Shown one piece after another: positions 48,487-58,496 of a stretch of DNA of 64,000 nucleotides (its first letter is position 1; the number at the start of each line of letters is the position of its first letter). Source of the stretch: Clavibacter californiensis (GTDB lineage: Bacteria > Actinomycetota > Actinomycetes > Actinomycetales > Microbacteriaceae); assembly GCF_021952865.1 (NCBI RefSeq), contig NZ_CP040792.1, forward strand, positions 2,542,001-2,606,000. The letters are read 5' to 3'. The notes under the pieces are model-generated. The model saw only the letters and a list, made by a program, of their open reading frames with translations, searched no databases and was not told where the DNA came from. Both the position numbers and the translations under genes were made by a program.

Positions 48487-49275
48487 TCAGTGGGCGAGGA
48501 TCTTGGAGAGGAAGTCCTTCGCGCGCGGGCTCTGCGGGTCGTCGAAGAAGGCCTGCGGGGTGGTGTCCTCCTCGATGGCGCCGTCGGCCATGAAGATCAC
48601 GCGGTCCGCTGCCTTGCGGGCGAAGCCCATCTCGTGGGTGACGACCATCATCGTCATGCCGTCCTTCGCGAGGCCGACCATCACGTCGAGGACCTCGGTG
48701 ATCATCTCGGGGTCGAGGGCCGAGGTCGGCTCGTCGAGGAGGATCAGCTTCGGGTCCATCGCGAGCGCGCGGGCGATGGCGACGCGCTGCTGCTGGCCGC
48801 CCGACAGCTGGGCCGGCATCTTCTGCGCCTGGTTGGCCACGCCGACGCGGTCGAGGAGCTCCATCGCCCGCTTCTCCGCCTCGGCCTTGCCCTGCTTGCG
48901 CACCTTGATGGGGCCGAGGGTCACGTTCTCGAGCACGGTCTTGTGCGCGAAGAGGTTGAAGGACTGGAAGACCATGCCGACGTCGGCGCGGAGTCGCGCG
49001 AGCTCGGCACCCTCGGAAGGGAGGTCCTGGCCGTCGATCGTGATGGTGCCGTCGTCGATGGTCTCGAGCCGGTTGATCGCGCGGCACAGCGTCGACTTGC
49101 CGGACCCGCTGGGACCGATGACGACGACGACCTCGCCGCGGTTCACCGTGGTCGAGATGTCCTTGAGGACGTGCAGGTCCCCGAAGTGCTTGTTGACGTG
49201 GGATACGACGACCAGGGGCTCGCCGACCGCTGCTGCGGCGGGCGAGGCGGGGTCCGCCGTCGGGCTCTGCTCCAT
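48487..49275 (-). CDS. gluA: Glutamate ABC transporter ATPase GluA
   Basis: 262 residues from ATG 49275. Walker A GPSGSGKSTLCRAIN, Q-loop VFQSFNLF, signature LSGGQQQRVAIARALA, Walker B LILLDEPTSALDPE and switch His VTHEM are all intact. It powers GluBCD. An ~25-residue low-complexity N terminus precedes the ABC domain. TATGGT ends 6 bases before the ATG, which suggests a leaderless mRNA. An open frame extends further upstream without family similarity. Confidence 0.93.
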   Translation of the reverse strand: MEQSPTADPASPAAAAVGEPLVVVSHVNKHFGDLHVLKDISTTVNRGEVVVVIGPSGSGKSTLCRAINRLETIDDGTITIDGQDLPSEGAELARLRADVGMVFQSFNLFAHKTVLENVTLGPIKVRKQGKAEAEKRAMELLDRVGVANQAQKMPAQLSGGQQQRVAIARALAMDPKLILLDEPTSALDPEMITEVLDVMVGLAKDGMTMMVVTHEMGFARKAADRVIFMADGAIEEDTTPQAFFDDPQSPRAKDFLSKILAH

Positions 49276-49281
49276 GCGAAC

Positions 49282-49287
49282 ACCATA
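49282..49287 (-). promoter_or_regulatory. -10 box for a leaderless gluA transcript
   Basis: TATGGT on the minus strand, followed by six bases and the gluA ATG. No ribosome-binding site fits in between. Confidence 0.4.
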
Positions 49288-49426
49288 TCCATGCCGGTGT
49301 TTCGTCCGCGTTTCCGCCGGGCATCGTCGCCCCATCGTGACGCGTCGGCCGCGTTTCCGCCGATCAGGGGCGGTGCCGGCGCGCACCCGGACGACGCGCA
49401 TCCGCCGGGTGTCCGGCGCGTGTCGG

Positions 49427-50227
49427 TCAGGCGCGCTGCGCGAACGCCGACTCGTAGAGGCAGACGGACGCTGCCGTCGCGAGGTTCATCGACTCGGCCT
49501 GGCCGTAGATCGGCACGACGACGGCGCGGTCGGCGAGCGCGAGGTGCTCGTCCTGGAGGCCGCGGGCCTCGTTGCCGAAGAGCCACGCAGTGGGGCCGGC
49601 GAGCGCGCCGGACGTGCGCTCCGCGAGGAGGTCGTCGCCCTTCACGTCCGCGGCGAGGACCTGCAGCCCCGCCGCCTTCACGCGCTCGAGAACGGCGTCG
49701 AGCTCGGGCATGATCGCGACCGGCAGGTGGAAGAGCGAGCCCGTCGTGGCGCGCACGACCTTGGGGTTGTAGAGGTCGACGGAGCGGCCCGTGAGGATCA
49801 CCGCGTCGGCTCCCGCGGCATCGGCGGCGCGGATGATGGTGCCGGCGTTGCCGGGGTCGCGCACCTCCTCGAGGATCGCGATGAGGCGCGGGTCGTCACC
49901 GAGGATCTGCTTGAGCGACGTCGGGAACTGCCGGCAGACGCCCACGACGCCCTGAGGGGTAACGGTGTCGGCCATCGACGCGATCACGTCCTCGGTGACG
50001 AACTCGACCTCGACGCCCGCCTCGCGGACGGCGCGCGCGAGGTCGGGGTAGCGGTCGAGGGCCGTGGGGGTCGCGAACAGCTCCTGCACGAGGTCGGGCC
50101 GGAACGCGAGCGCCTCGGAGACGGCCTGCGGCCCCTCGAGGAGGAAGAGGCCCGTGTCGGCGCGCGCGTCCCGCTTCGCGAGCTTGGCGACGCCACGGAC
50201 ACGCGGGGAGCGGGGATTGTCGAGCAT
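49427..50227 (-). CDS. SpoU/TrmH-family RNA 2'-O-methyltransferase
   Basis: 266 residues. The N-terminal substrate-binding domain (LEGPQAVSEAL) is followed by the SPOUT knot motifs RDPGNAGTIIRAADAAGAD, WLFGNEARGL and VPIYGQAESMNLATAAS. It methylates ribose in tRNA or rRNA; the site is unknown. It lies downstream of rplT, as in many actinobacteria, where it is followed by pheS; here gluABCD lies between. ACACTA/TAGTGT lies 7 bases upstream of the ATG. Confidence 0.92.
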   Translation of the reverse strand: MLDNPRSPRVRGVAKLAKRDARADTGLFLLEGPQAVSEALAFRPDLVQELFATPTALDRYPDLARAVREAGVEVEFVTEDVIASMADTVTPQGVVGVCRQFPTSLKQILGDDPRLIAILEEVRDPGNAGTIIRAADAAGADAVILTGRSVDLYNPKVVRATTGSLFHLPVAIMPELDAVLERVKAAGLQVLAADVKGDDLLAERTSGALAGPTAWLFGNEARGLQDEHLALADRAVVVPIYGQAESMNLATAASVCLYESAFAQRA

Positions 50228-50240
50228 GCCTGCAACACTA

Positions 50241-50270
50241 ACGGCGCGCCCCCGGATGGGGACGCGCCGT
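50241..50270 (-). terminator. Terminator after rplT
   Basis: ACGGCGCG-CCCC and GGGG-CGCGCCGT form a 12-bp stem with one mismatch and a GGAT loop, 20 bases beyond rplT. Confidence 0.75.
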
Positions 50271-50290
50271 CGGCGGTGATGCGGGATGCG

Positions 50291-50683
50291 CTACGCGTTC
50301 GCCGCGACCTTGGGGGCCGAGGTGTTCGCGGGCAGGGCGGCCTTGGCCGTCTGCACGAGCGACGCGAAGGTCGCGGGCTCGTGGACCGCGAGCTCCGCGA
50401 GGATGCGGCGGTCGACCTGGACGCCGGCGAGCGAGAGGCCCTGGATGAGGCGGTTGTACGTGAGGCCGTTCGCACGCGCGGCGGCGTTGATGCGCTGGAT
50501 CCAGAGGCGGCGGAACTCGCCCTTCTTCGCGCGGCGGTCACGGTACGCGTAGACGAGGGAGTGGGTGACCTGCTCCTTGGCCTTGCGGTACAGGCGCGAG
50601 CGCTGCCCGCGGTAGCCGGCGGCGCGCTCGAGGATGACCCGACGCTTCTTGTGGGCGTTGACGGCCCTCTTGACTCTTGCCAT
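50291..50683 (-). CDS. rplT: 50S ribosomal protein L20
   Basis: 130 residues. The basic start [15 protein letters not shown], the helical [17 protein letters not shown], and [21 protein letters not shown] are diagnostic. The C terminus extends by a short Ala/Asn-rich tail. L20 is needed early for 50S assembly, and in other phyla represses its own operon. Third gene of infC-rpmI-rplT. Confidence 0.98.
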   Translation of the reverse strand: MARVKRAVNAHKKRRVILERAAGYRGQRSRLYRKAKEQVTHSLVYAYRDRRAKKGEFRRLWIQRINAAARANGLTYNRLIQGLSLAGVQVDRRILAELAVHEPATFASLVQTAKAALPANTSAPKVAANA

Positions 50684-50729
50684 TTCAGTGATTCCTATTC
50701 GAGTTCAGGTGTCGCGGACGACGAGGGGC

Positions 50730-50916
50730 CTAGCGGCCGAGGAGCTTCTTGGCGACCTTCATGTCGGCCTTGGCCAGCGGCTGGTCCTGGTTGAGTCGCG
50801 CCTTGCGCCCGGAGGACTTGACCTCGAGGTTGTGCCGCATGCCCGCCTGCTGCTTCATGATCTTGCCGCTGCCGGTGACCTTGAAACGCTTCTTGGCACC
50901 CGAGTGGGTCTTCTGC

Positions 50917-50924
<8 letters not shown>
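50730..50924 (-). CDS. rpmI: 50S ribosomal protein L35
   Basis: 64 residues, normal for L35: [21 protein letters not shown] and the basic end SGRKARL. The ATG lies inside the last codons of infC (8-base overlap), so it is translationally coupled. Confidence 0.98.
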
Positions 50925-51510
<586 letters not shown>

Positions 51511-51885
51511 GGACTGCTCCTATTCGTGTCTTCGGGTGGCCCGGCAGCTCTCGGGGAGCCGCTCGGATTCGAGACGAGGAGGGTTCTTCACCAGGGTGCG
51601 ACGGTACGTCGTACTCGGCAACACGCCCGTGCCCGCGTGATGCGGGGCTCCCGTCCTGCGCGGTTCCCGTTGGGGAGCCGTTCGGACGGGGGAGCGAAAT
51701 CGACCCGGTAACCTATGGAGGCGGTCAAGCGCGGGTGGGAGATCAATCCTCTTTCGAACCGGGACTGTGACAGCCCCGGAGCCGTCGATCAGCATAGCAG
51801 ACGCCGACCCCGCCCCGGAAGGGCGGCCACGACGAGCTCCCGCCGCCTCCGCCATCCGGCACCGCCACCCAGCCCGAGGACACAC
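51511..51885 (-). promoter_or_regulatory. Leader region of infC with alternative pairing segments; divergent promoter region
   Basis: 375 bases between infC and the divergent DUF1844 gene, without a gene. On the infC strand, GGCTCCC occurs at 51673-51679 and again at 51554-51560. The complementary GGGAGCC between them (51646-51652) could pair with either one, not both. The second copy lies about 45 bases before the start codon. This could be a switch for autogenous control, but no terminator is obvious. Promoters are not clear by eye. Confidence 0.4.
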
Positions 51886-52371
51886 ATGACCGACCAGGCC
51901 CAGCCCGATCCCGCGACCAGCGCACCCGCCGACCCCGCGTCCGCCGGTCCGGCCGACACCCACGTGCACCGCTTCGAGGAGCCCGCCGCGACCGGCGACG
52001 GCACCTCGGCCGCGGGCGTCGCGGACGACGACACCGCCGACTTCGTCGCCGACCAGTACGCGCGTGACATCGCGGAGGTCTCCGCCGTCGAGGTCATCAC
52101 GACCACGGCCGTCCACCTCATGAGCGCCGCCGCCGTGAAGTGCGGGCTCGCCGACGACCCCGCCACGCAGACCGACCTCGCCGAGGCGCGGAAGCTGATC
52201 ATCTCGCTCGCGGGTCTCGTCACGGCCGCCTCCCCGGAGCTGGGCGACCAGCACGCGCGCAGCCTCCGCGACGGCCTGCGCTCCCTGCAGCTCGCCTTCC
52301 GCGAGGCGTCCCCGTACCCCGACGCCGTCGGCAAGGGACCGGGCGAGAAGTACACCGGCCCGGTCTCCTAG
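51886..52371 (+). CDS. DUF1844 family protein
   Basis: 161 residues from ATG 51886, with GAGGA 5 bases upstream. The first ~55 residues are Ala/Pro/Asp-rich. The DUF1844 part (VEVITTTAVHLMSAAAVKCGLAD ... LTDLAEARKLIISLAGLV-like) lies at ~70-130. It is divergent from infC, a conserved actinobacterial position. Function unknown. Confidence 0.85.
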   Translation: MTDQAQPDPATSAPADPASAGPADTHVHRFEEPAATGDGTSAAGVADDDTADFVADQYARDIAEVSAVEVITTTAVHLMSAAAVKCGLADDPATQTDLAEARKLIISLAGLVTAASPELGDQHARSLRDGLRSLQLAFREASPYPDAVGKGPGEKYTGPVS

Positions 52372-52410
52372 GCCAGCCGCCCGCCGGGGCTCGCGAGCCC
52401 CGCCCGCGGG

Positions 52411-53178
52411 TCAGCGCGCGGACGTGATCCGGAGCCCCATGCTGTCGACCCGGTCGGCGAGCACCGCGCTCCGGGACCACTCCCCCTGCAGCCGCGCGAG
52501 CAGCGCGTCGAGCGCCTGGCGGTCGAGTCCGTCGACGAGCTCCAGCGCGATCATCAGCTCCGGGCCCTCGAGGCGTGCACGCGGATCGCCCGGCGCCGTG
52601 CTGACGGACACGACCGCGGGCTCCTCGACGACGCTCGCCTCCAGCGCCGCGACCACCTCCGGGTCCTCGGGGCTCGGGATCCAGGGCAGCGACCGCGCGA
52701 CCGCCCACACCGCCGGCCGCCGCAGGACGAACTCGGTGTCGGACATCGGGTCGACGACCACGAGGTCGGTCTCCTCGCTCGCCGCGGCCAGCGCCACGCG
52801 GACGGCGTCGGCCGGGACGGGACGCGCTGCGGGGTTCCACCTCCCCATCGCGGCGACGGACGTGAAGACCGGCATGACGGTGCGCCCGTCGGGCCCCGCC
52901 ACCGTGATGATCGACAGCTCGGCGCTCTTGTCGGCCTTCAGGCCGTGCGCGCCCTCACCCTCCTCGCCGAGGCGGGCGACGAGCGGGATCAGCAGGCGCG
53001 CGTCGCGAAGGGCGTCCACGACCGCGGCCTGCCCTACCTCGCCGCGACCGTGCCGCGCGAGCGCTGCCGCGACGGCGGGCGGCGCGGATCCGTCGTCGTC
53101 AGGGAACGGGGTGGGCTCGAACGACCGGCCCGCCCACGGGGTCCCGGCCGAGTCGGCGTGCGAGGAGGATCCCGTCAT
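52411..53178 (-). CDS. SseB-family protein
   Basis: 255 residues from ATG 53178 (ATGA with priA). The SseB N-terminal fold spans ~45-170: [50 protein letters not shown]. The C-terminal part ([28 protein letters not shown]) is a second small domain. SseB proteins in actinobacteria have no settled role; the position at the end of the his cluster is conserved. Confidence 0.8.
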   Translation of the reverse strand: MTGSSSHADSAGTPWAGRSFEPTPFPDDDGSAPPAVAAALARHGRGEVGQAAVVDALRDARLLIPLVARLGEEGEGAHGLKADKSAELSIITVAGPDGRTVMPVFTSVAAMGRWNPAARPVPADAVRVALAAASEETDLVVVDPMSDTEFVLRRPAVWAVARSLPWIPSPEDPEVVAALEASVVEEPAVVSVSTAPGDPRARLEGPELMIALELVDGLDRQALDALLARLQGEWSRSAVLADRVDSMGLRITSAR

Positions 53179-53924
53179 CGCTCCCCGGCGACGTCGAGCG
53201 CCTCGCCGAGCGTGAACGCGCCGGCGTAGAGGGCCTTGCCGACGATGGCGCCCTCCAGGCCGAGCGGCACGAGCTCGCGGAGAGCCTGGATGTCGTCGAG
53301 GCTCGAGACGCCGCCCGAGGCGACGACCGGACGCTCGGTGCGCTCGAGCACGTCCCGCAGCAGCTGCAGGTTCGGGCCCTGGAGCGTGCCGTCCTTCGTG
53401 ACGTCGGTGACGACGTAGCGCGCGCACCCGGCATCCTCGAGGCGCTCGAGGACCTCCCAGATGTCGCCCCCGTCCTGCGTCCAACCGCGCGCGGAGAGGG
53501 TGCGGCCGCGGACGTCCAGCCCGACCGCCACGGCCTCGCCGTGCTGGGCGATGACGCTGGCCGCCCACTCGGGGTTCTCCAGCGCGGCGGTGCCGAGGTT
53601 GATGCGCGTCGCGCCGCTCTCGAGCGCCACGTCGAGCGAGCGGTCGTCCCGGATCCCGCCGGACAGCTCGATCTGCACGCCGTCGATGGCGCGGATCACA
53701 CGGGAGATCACCGACAGGTTGTCCCCGCGGCCGAACGCGGCGTCGAGATCGACGAGGTGCAGCCACTCGGCGCCCTGCTCCGCCCAGTCGCGGGCGGCGT
53801 CGACGGGATCGCCGTAGCCGGTCTCGGTGCCGGCCGCGCCCTGCGTGAGGCGGACGGCCTGGCCTCCCGCCACGTCGACGGCGGGCAGCAGGGTCAGGCG
53901 GGGGGTGCTGGTGAACTCGCTCAT
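53175..53924 (-). CDS. priA: Phosphoribosyl isomerase PriA (HisA/TrpF)
   Basis: 249 residues. TIM-barrel with [35 protein letters not shown] and [14 protein letters not shown]. Catalytic Asp in each half (DVAGG and DVTKDGT). In actinobacteria one enzyme serves both histidine (HisA) and tryptophan (TrpF) synthesis; the bifunctional role is inferred from lineage. I use the second ATG (53924), which follows GGAAGG. Confidence 0.92.
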   Translation of the reverse strand: MSEFTSTPRLTLLPAVDVAGGQAVRLTQGAAGTETGYGDPVDAARDWAEQGAEWLHLVDLDAAFGRGDNLSVISRVIRAIDGVQIELSGGIRDDRSLDVALESGATRINLGTAALENPEWAASVIAQHGEAVAVGLDVRGRTLSARGWTQDGGDIWEVLERLEDAGCARYVVTDVTKDGTLQGPNLQLLRDVLERTERPVVASGGVSSLDDIQALRELVPLGLEGAIVGKALYAGAFTLGEALDVAGER

Positions 53925-53987
53925 GGGGCCTTCCATCGATGGGGCTCGGACGTGCGGGATGCCGCACGGGGCGGCGGGTGGGATGCG

Positions 53988-54629
53988 TCAGGCGGCGCGG
54001 AGCGTGCCGAGCCAGTTCGCGAGCAGCCGGATCCCGGCCGCGCCCGACTTCTCGGGATGGAACTGCGTGGCGGAGAGCGGGCCGTTCTCGACGGCGGCGA
54101 CGAACCGCTCTCCGTGCGTGGCCCAGGTGACGCGGGGCGCGGGCAGCGGCGGGAGCGGGTCGATCCCCCACGTGCGCGCGGCGTACGAGTGCACGAAGTA
54201 GAAGCGCTCCTCCTCGAGGCCCGCGAACAGCGCCGACCCCTCGGGCACGTCGACCGTGTTCCAGCCCATGTGCGGGAGCACGTCCGACTCGATCCGCTCG
54301 ACCGTGCCGGGCCACTCCCCCAGGCCGGCCACGTCGACCTCGCGCTCGACGCCGCGGTCGAACATGACCTGCATGCCGACGCAGATGCCCAGAACCGGTC
54401 GGCCTCCCGCCAGACGGCGATCGACGACCCGGTCGCCGCCGGCCGCCCGCAGCGCCGTCATCACGGCGGAGAACGCCCCGACGCCGGGGACGAGGAGGCC
54501 GTCGGCCTCGTGCGCCCGCTTCGGGTCGCCCGTCAGCTCGACATCGGCGCCGGCCAGCTCGAGCGCCTTGACGGCGGAGTGGACGTTGCCGCTCCCGTAG
54601 TCGAGGACGACGACGGAGGGCCGCGTCAC
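53988..54629 (-). CDS. hisH: Imidazole glycerol phosphate synthase glutaminase subunit
   Basis: 213 residues. Class I glutaminase: [23 protein letters not shown], the nucleophile Cys in [11 protein letters not shown], and FHPEKS with the catalytic His and Glu. It feeds ammonia to HisF, which is not in this window. ATG overlaps the hisB stop. Confidence 0.96.
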   Translation of the reverse strand: MTRPSVVVLDYGSGNVHSAVKALELAGADVELTGDPKRAHEADGLLVPGVGAFSAVMTALRAAGGDRVVDRRLAGGRPVLGICVGMQVMFDRGVEREVDVAGLGEWPGTVERIESDVLPHMGWNTVDVPEGSALFAGLEEERFYFVHSYAARTWGIDPLPPLPAPRVTWATHGERFVAAVENGPLSATQFHPEKSGAAGIRLLANWLGTLRAA

Positions 54630-55234
54630 AGCGCGCCCTTCGTGGACGGGATGCCGGAGACGCGAGGGTCGAGCTCCTTGGCGAGACGGAACGCGCGCGC
54701 GAAGGACTTGAACTCGGCCTCGGCGATGTGGTGCGGGTCGCGCCCGCCGAGCACGGTGACGTGGACGGTGAGGCCGGCGTGGAAGGTGATGGCCTCGAAG
54801 ACGTGGCGGACCATGGATCCGGTGAAGTGGCCGCCGATGAGGTGCATCTCGAAGCCGGCGGGCTCACCCGAGTGCACGAGGAACGGACGGCCGGAGATGT
54901 CGACGACCGACTGCACCAGGGCCTCGTCGAGCGGGACGAGCGCGTCGCCGAAGCGGGCGATGCCGGACTTGTCTCCGAGCGCCTCGCGGATGGCCTGCCC
55001 GAGGACGATCCCGACGTCCTCCACGGTGTGGTGCACGTCGATGTGCGTGTCGCCCGTGGCGGTGACCTTGAGGTCGGTGAGGGAGTGCTTCGCGAAGGCG
55101 GTGAGCATGTGGTCGTAGAACGGCACCGACGTGCTGATCTCGGAGGCGCCTGTGCCGTCGAGGTCGAGCTGGAGGTCGATGGTGGACTCGCTGGTCTGCC
55201 GCGTGACGTGCGCGGTGCGCGCGAGGGTGCTCAT
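54626..55234 (-). CDS. hisB: Imidazoleglycerol-phosphate dehydratase
   Basis: 202 residues from ATG 55234. [34 protein letters not shown] and [13 protein letters not shown] carry the metal-binding His and Glu residues. It is the single-function form, without the phosphatase. Start is provisional because in-frame ATGs exist 6 and more bases upstream. hisC and hisD would lie beyond the lexA-side boundary in relatives but are not here. Confidence 0.94.
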   Translation of the reverse strand: MSTLARTAHVTRQTSESTIDLQLDLDGTGASEISTSVPFYDHMLTAFAKHSLTDLKVTATGDTHIDVHHTVEDVGIVLGQAIREALGDKSGIARFGDALVPLDEALVQSVVDISGRPFLVHSGEPAGFEMHLIGGHFTGSMVRHVFEAITFHAGLTVHVTVLGGRDPHHIAEAEFKSFARAFRLAKELDPRVSGIPSTKGAL

Positions 55235-55348
55235 GGGATCCATGCTACCGATCGGTTCCCCTCCAGCCGCCGCGCTCCCGGCCGCCACCGGGAGCGCGGC
55301 GGCGGACCGCCGTGCGCATGCGACGATCCGTGCGGGGTCGCCCGAGGA

Positions 55349-55759
55349 TCAGTGCGCGTACTCGGTGGGGACGGCGAGCTGCTGGCCCGCCGCGACGTCC
55401 GACGACGGCAGGCGGTTGAGGTCGACGACCGACGCGATGACGTCGCGCGGGTCGGCCGACGGCGCGATCTCCTCGGCGAGGTCCCACAGGGACTGGCCGC
55501 TGGAGACGGTGACGTACTCGAACGTGGTGCCCGACGCGTCCTTCGACGCGACGGCCGCGCCTCCGTTGAGCGCGACGAGGCCGGCGCCGAGCGCGAGCGG
55601 GGCGGCGACCAGGGCCGTGAGGACGAGGCGCCCGCGACGCGTGATGCGCAGGCGCGTGCGGGGCGCGACGGCGACCTCCGCGACGGGCGAGGTGGACGGG
55701 CCGACGGGGGCGGACGCCGCGGGGATGGACGCTGCGGGGGTGGTGGCTGCGGTGTTCAT
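55349..55759 (-). CDS. LysM-domain membrane protein divergent from lexA, probable SOS cell-division inhibitor
   Basis: 136 residues. A cytoplasmic Ala/Pro/Thr-rich start, a basic stretch (RTRLRITRRGR), one membrane helix (LVLTALVAAPLALGAGLVAL), then an extracellular LysM domain (YVTVSSGQSLWDLAEEIAP ... LPSSDVAAGQQLAVP). Mycobacterial Rv2719c and corynebacterial DivS occupy the same place divergent from lexA; they restrain division during DNA damage. This role is inferred. A LexA-type box lies upstream (55892-55907). Confidence 0.8.
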   Translation of the reverse strand: MNTAATTPAASIPAASAPVGPSTSPVAEVAVAPRTRLRITRRGRLVLTALVAAPLALGAGLVALNGGAAVASKDASGTTFEYVTVSSGQSLWDLAEEIAPSADPRDVIASVVDLNRLPSSDVAAGQQLAVPTEYAH

Positions 55760-55891
55760 GGTGACCTCTCGTGCGAGACGGTGGGGCGTCGATGCGACGC
55801 GCCCGGCGGTGCAGTGCGGTACGGCATGCGATGCGGGTCCGGCAGCTCGCACCCGGCTCTCGGCCGGGAGAGCCGGGTGCGAAGCTGTGTT

Positions 55892-55907
55892 CCGAACATA
55901 CATTCGA
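55892..55907 (-). promoter_or_regulatory. LexA (SOS) box proximal to the LysM gene
   Basis: CCGAACATACATTCGA matches the Gram-positive SOS box (CGAAC-N4-GTTCG) with one mismatch in the core (ATTC for GTTC). It is about 135 bp before the LysM start codon and nearer it than the second box. Confidence 0.65.
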
Positions 55908-55964
55908 AACCGGCCCCCCGCAAGCCCTCATCGCCTCGATCCCGCCCCCAGCGGCGCGACACGC

Positions 55965-55980
55965 TCGAACAGGTGTTTGC
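55965..55980 (+). promoter_or_regulatory. LexA (SOS) box proximal to lexA
   Basis: TCGAACAGGTGTTTGC matches the Gram-positive SOS box at nearly all positions of TCGAAC-N4-GTTYGA. It overlaps the proposed -35 of lexA, so LexA would repress its own gene. Confidence 0.8.
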
Positions 55981-56005
55981 CCAGTGTGCCTCGGCTGGAT
56001 ACAGT
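55977..56005 (+). promoter_or_regulatory. Likely lexA promoter
   Basis: TTGCCC (55977-55982), 17 bases, and TACAGT (56000-56005). The SOS box ends inside the -35 hexamer. It gives a leader of about 100 bases. Confidence 0.5.
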
Positions 56006-56118
56006 TTCGAGTGCCTGGTGTCCATTCCATCGGGCACCACCGACATCGCCCCGCGACGGCGTCGGCCCGCCGGGTCGACGTGCCGCGGAGGCGTCGGCGA
56101 CGAGAGGCGGGCCGTGGC

Positions 56119-56799
56119 ATGACGGACGAGCGAGCGGCGGGAGGCGGCGCGACGAGGCGCCGCAAGAGCCTCAGCGACAAGCAGATCTCGATCCTGGAGT
56201 TCATCCAGCGCACCATCGCCGGCCAGGGCTACCCGCCGAGCATGCGCGAGATCGGCGACGCCGTCGGCCTCGCGTCGCTCTCCAGCGTCACGCACCAGCT
56301 CAACCAGCTCGAGCTCTCCGGCTACCTCCGCCGCGACCCGAACCGGCCGCGCGCCCTCGAGGTCCTCATCGACCTGCCCGGCACCGGCGCCGCGGAGAGC
56401 GGCGAGCCGTCGACACCCGTGGGCGACGCGGCCATGGTGCCCATGGTCGGCCGCATCGCCGCCGGCATCCCCATCACCGCCGAGCAGATGGTGGAGGAGG
56501 TCTTCCCCCTCCCCCGCCAGCTGGTCGGCAAGGGCGACCTCTTCATGCTGCGGGTCGTCGGCGACTCGATGATCGACGCGGCCATCTGCGACGGCGACTG
56601 GGTCGTCGTCCGCCAGCAGAAGACCGCGGAGAACGGCGACATCGTCGCGGCCATGCTCGACGACGAGGCCACGGTGAAGGTGTTCCGCCAGCGCGACGGC
56701 CACACCTGGCTGCTCCCCCGCAACAGCGCGTTCGAGCCCATCCTCGGCGACTTCGCCGAGGTCGTCGGCAAGGTCGTGGCGGTCATGCGCTCCGTCTGA
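56119..56799 (+). CDS. lexA: LexA repressor
   Basis: 226 residues. N-terminal winged helix ([15 protein letters not shown] ... [23 protein letters not shown]). The cleavage site is [11 protein letters not shown], with Ala-Gly. The protease dyad is the Ser in [11 protein letters not shown] and the Lys in ATVKVFRQ. RecA* stimulates self-cleavage on DNA damage. ATG 56119 has AGGCGGG upstream. recX and recA lie 6 kb away in the same window. Confidence 0.97.
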   Translation: MTDERAAGGGATRRRKSLSDKQISILEFIQRTIAGQGYPPSMREIGDAVGLASLSSVTHQLNQLELSGYLRRDPNRPRALEVLIDLPGTGAAESGEPSTPVGDAAMVPMVGRIAAGIPITAEQMVEEVFPLPRQLVGKGDLFMLRVVGDSMIDAAICDGDWVVVRQQKTAENGDIVAAMLDDEATVKVFRQRDGHTWLLPRNSAFEPILGDFAEVVGKVVAVMRSV

Positions 56800-56817
56800 T
56801 CCCCCCGCACACGCAGC

Positions 56818-56851
56818 AGAGCGGCCGGTCCCCGAGGGGATCGGCCGCTCT
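56818..56851. terminator. Bidirectional terminator between lexA and hflX
   Basis: AGAGCGGCCG/CGGCCGCTCT with outer GCAG/CTGC pairs and a 14-base loop, between convergent genes. Confidence 0.75.
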
Positions 56852-56889
56852 ACTGCATGCAGGCTCGAATCCGCGTACGGTGCCGCGGA

Positions 56890-58455
56890 TCAGGCTGTGG
56901 GCACCACCGAGTACGCCTGGACCTGCGCCTGCTGCTCGGCGGTCACGAGGGCGCGCACGCGCGTGCCCTCCTCGACGTACGAGGTCTCGAGCACCTTCGC
57001 GCCGTCGTGGAGCATGGAGACGACCTCACCGTGCTCGAACGGCACCAGGAGGTCGACCTCGATGGTCGGCTGCGGCAGCAGCTCCGCGATCCGGCGACGC
57101 AGCTCCTCGACCCCCTCGCCCGTGCGGGCCGAGACGAAGACGCCCTGCGGCGCGAGGCCGCGGAGCACGACGCGCTCGCCGTCGGAGGCGAGGTCGCTCT
57201 TGTTGAACACGACGATCTCGGGGATGGAGGATGCGTCCACCTCCGCGATGACCTCGTGCACGGTCGCGAGCTGGGCGCCGGGATCCGGGTGCGAGGCGTC
57301 GACTACGTGCACGAGCACGTCCGAGTCGGCGAGCTCCTCGAGCGTCGAGCGGAAGGCCTCGACCAGCTGGTGCGGCAGGTTGCGCACGAAGCCGACGGTG
57401 TCGGCCAGCGTGTAGAGCTGCCCCTGGTCCGTCTCGGTCTTGCGCACGGTCGCATCCAGGGTCGCGAAGAGCGCGTTCTCGACGAGCACGCCGGCCTTCG
57501 TGACGCGGTTGAGCAGCGACGACTTCCCGGCGTTCGTGTACCCGACGATCGCGACCGAGGGCACCGAGTGCCGGTCGCGGTTGGCGCGCTTCGTGTCGCG
57601 CGCGGGCTTCATCGCGGCGATCTGCTTGCGGAGACGCGCCATGCGCGTGTTGATGCGCCGGCGGTCGAGCTCGATCTTGGTCTCACCTGGACCGCGCGAT
57701 CCCATGCCCGCGCCCGCGCCGCCGACCTGGCCACCTGCCTGGCGCGACATCGAGTCGCCCCAGCCGCGGAGGCGCGGGAGGAGGTACTGCAGCTGCGCGA
57801 GCTCGACCTGCGCCTTGCCCTCGCGGCTCTTGGCGTGCTGGCTGAAGATGTCGAGGATGACCGCGGTGCGGTCGATGACCTTGACCTTCACCACGTCCTC
57901 GAGCGCACGCCGCTGGCTCGGGGCCAGCTCGGTGTCCGCGATGACGGTGTCCGCGCCGACCGCCGCCACGAGCGCGCGCAGCTCCTCGGCCTTGCCGCGG
58001 CCGAAGTAGGTGCTGGGATCCGGCGTGGGACGGCGTTGGAGCAGGCCGTCGAGGACGACGGCGCCCGCGGTCTCCGCGAGGGCCGCGAGCTCGCGCATGC
58101 TGTTCTCGGCGTCGTCGACGGATCCCTGCGAGTACACGCCGATGAGCACGACGTTCTCGAGGCGCAGCTGCCGGTACTCGACCTCGGTGACGTCCTCGAG
58201 CTCGGTGGAGAGGCCGGGGACCCGGCGGAGAGCCTGGCGGTCGGCGCGCTCGCTCTGGTCGCCGTCCGATCCCTGCTCGGCGTCGGGGTTCGCGGACAGG
58301 GCCTGTGCGCCGGACCCGCGGAAGAGCGCGTAGCCGGCTGACCGGTTCTCCGCTCGGGCGAGGACGCGCGCGACGACGTCGTCCCGGTCGGTGTTCTCGG
58401 TGGACGCCGTCGTCGTGTCCGCGGGCTCGTGGTCGTGCTCGTCGTGCGTTGTCAT
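56890..58455 (-). CDS. hflX: Ribosome-associated GTPase HflX
   Basis: 521 residues. The N-terminal HflX domain (VVLDGLLQRRPTPDPSTYFGRGKAEEL) is followed by the glycine-rich GGAGAGMGSRGPGETKIELDRR linker and the GTPase domain with GYTNAGKSSLLNR, DTVGFVRNLP and NKSD. HflX splits stalled or hibernating ribosomes. The ~50-residue acidic N terminus is variable. GGGGAG precedes the ATG by 3 bases, and a TACTAT box lies just before that. Next to lexA in many actinobacteria. Confidence 0.95.
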   Translation of the reverse strand: MTTHDEHDHEPADTTTASTENTDRDDVVARVLARAENRSAGYALFRGSGAQALSANPDAEQGSDGDQSERADRQALRRVPGLSTELEDVTEVEYRQLRLENVVLIGVYSQGSVDDAENSMRELAALAETAGAVVLDGLLQRRPTPDPSTYFGRGKAEELRALVAAVGADTVIADTELAPSQRRALEDVVKVKVIDRTAVILDIFSQHAKSREGKAQVELAQLQYLLPRLRGWGDSMSRQAGGQVGGAGAGMGSRGPGETKIELDRRRINTRMARLRKQIAAMKPARDTKRANRDRHSVPSVAIVGYTNAGKSSLLNRVTKAGVLVENALFATLDATVRKTETDQGQLYTLADTVGFVRNLPHQLVEAFRSTLEELADSDVLVHVVDASHPDPGAQLATVHEVIAEVDASSIPEIVVFNKSDLASDGERVVLRGLAPQGVFVSARTGEGVEELRRRIAELLPQPTIEVDLLVPFEHGEVVSMLHDGAKVLETSYVEEGTRVRALVTAEQQAQVQAYSVVPTA

Positions 58456-58496
58456 GTGCTCCCCATAGTAGCGCGGGCGTCCGGTATCGTCCCGGT

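Noticed and set aside
46673-50794. A 1373-codon open frame on the plus strand
   Set aside because: It is antisense to gluABCD, the SpoU gene and rplT, all of which have clear family motifs. The translation is low-complexity Arg/Asp/His-rich.
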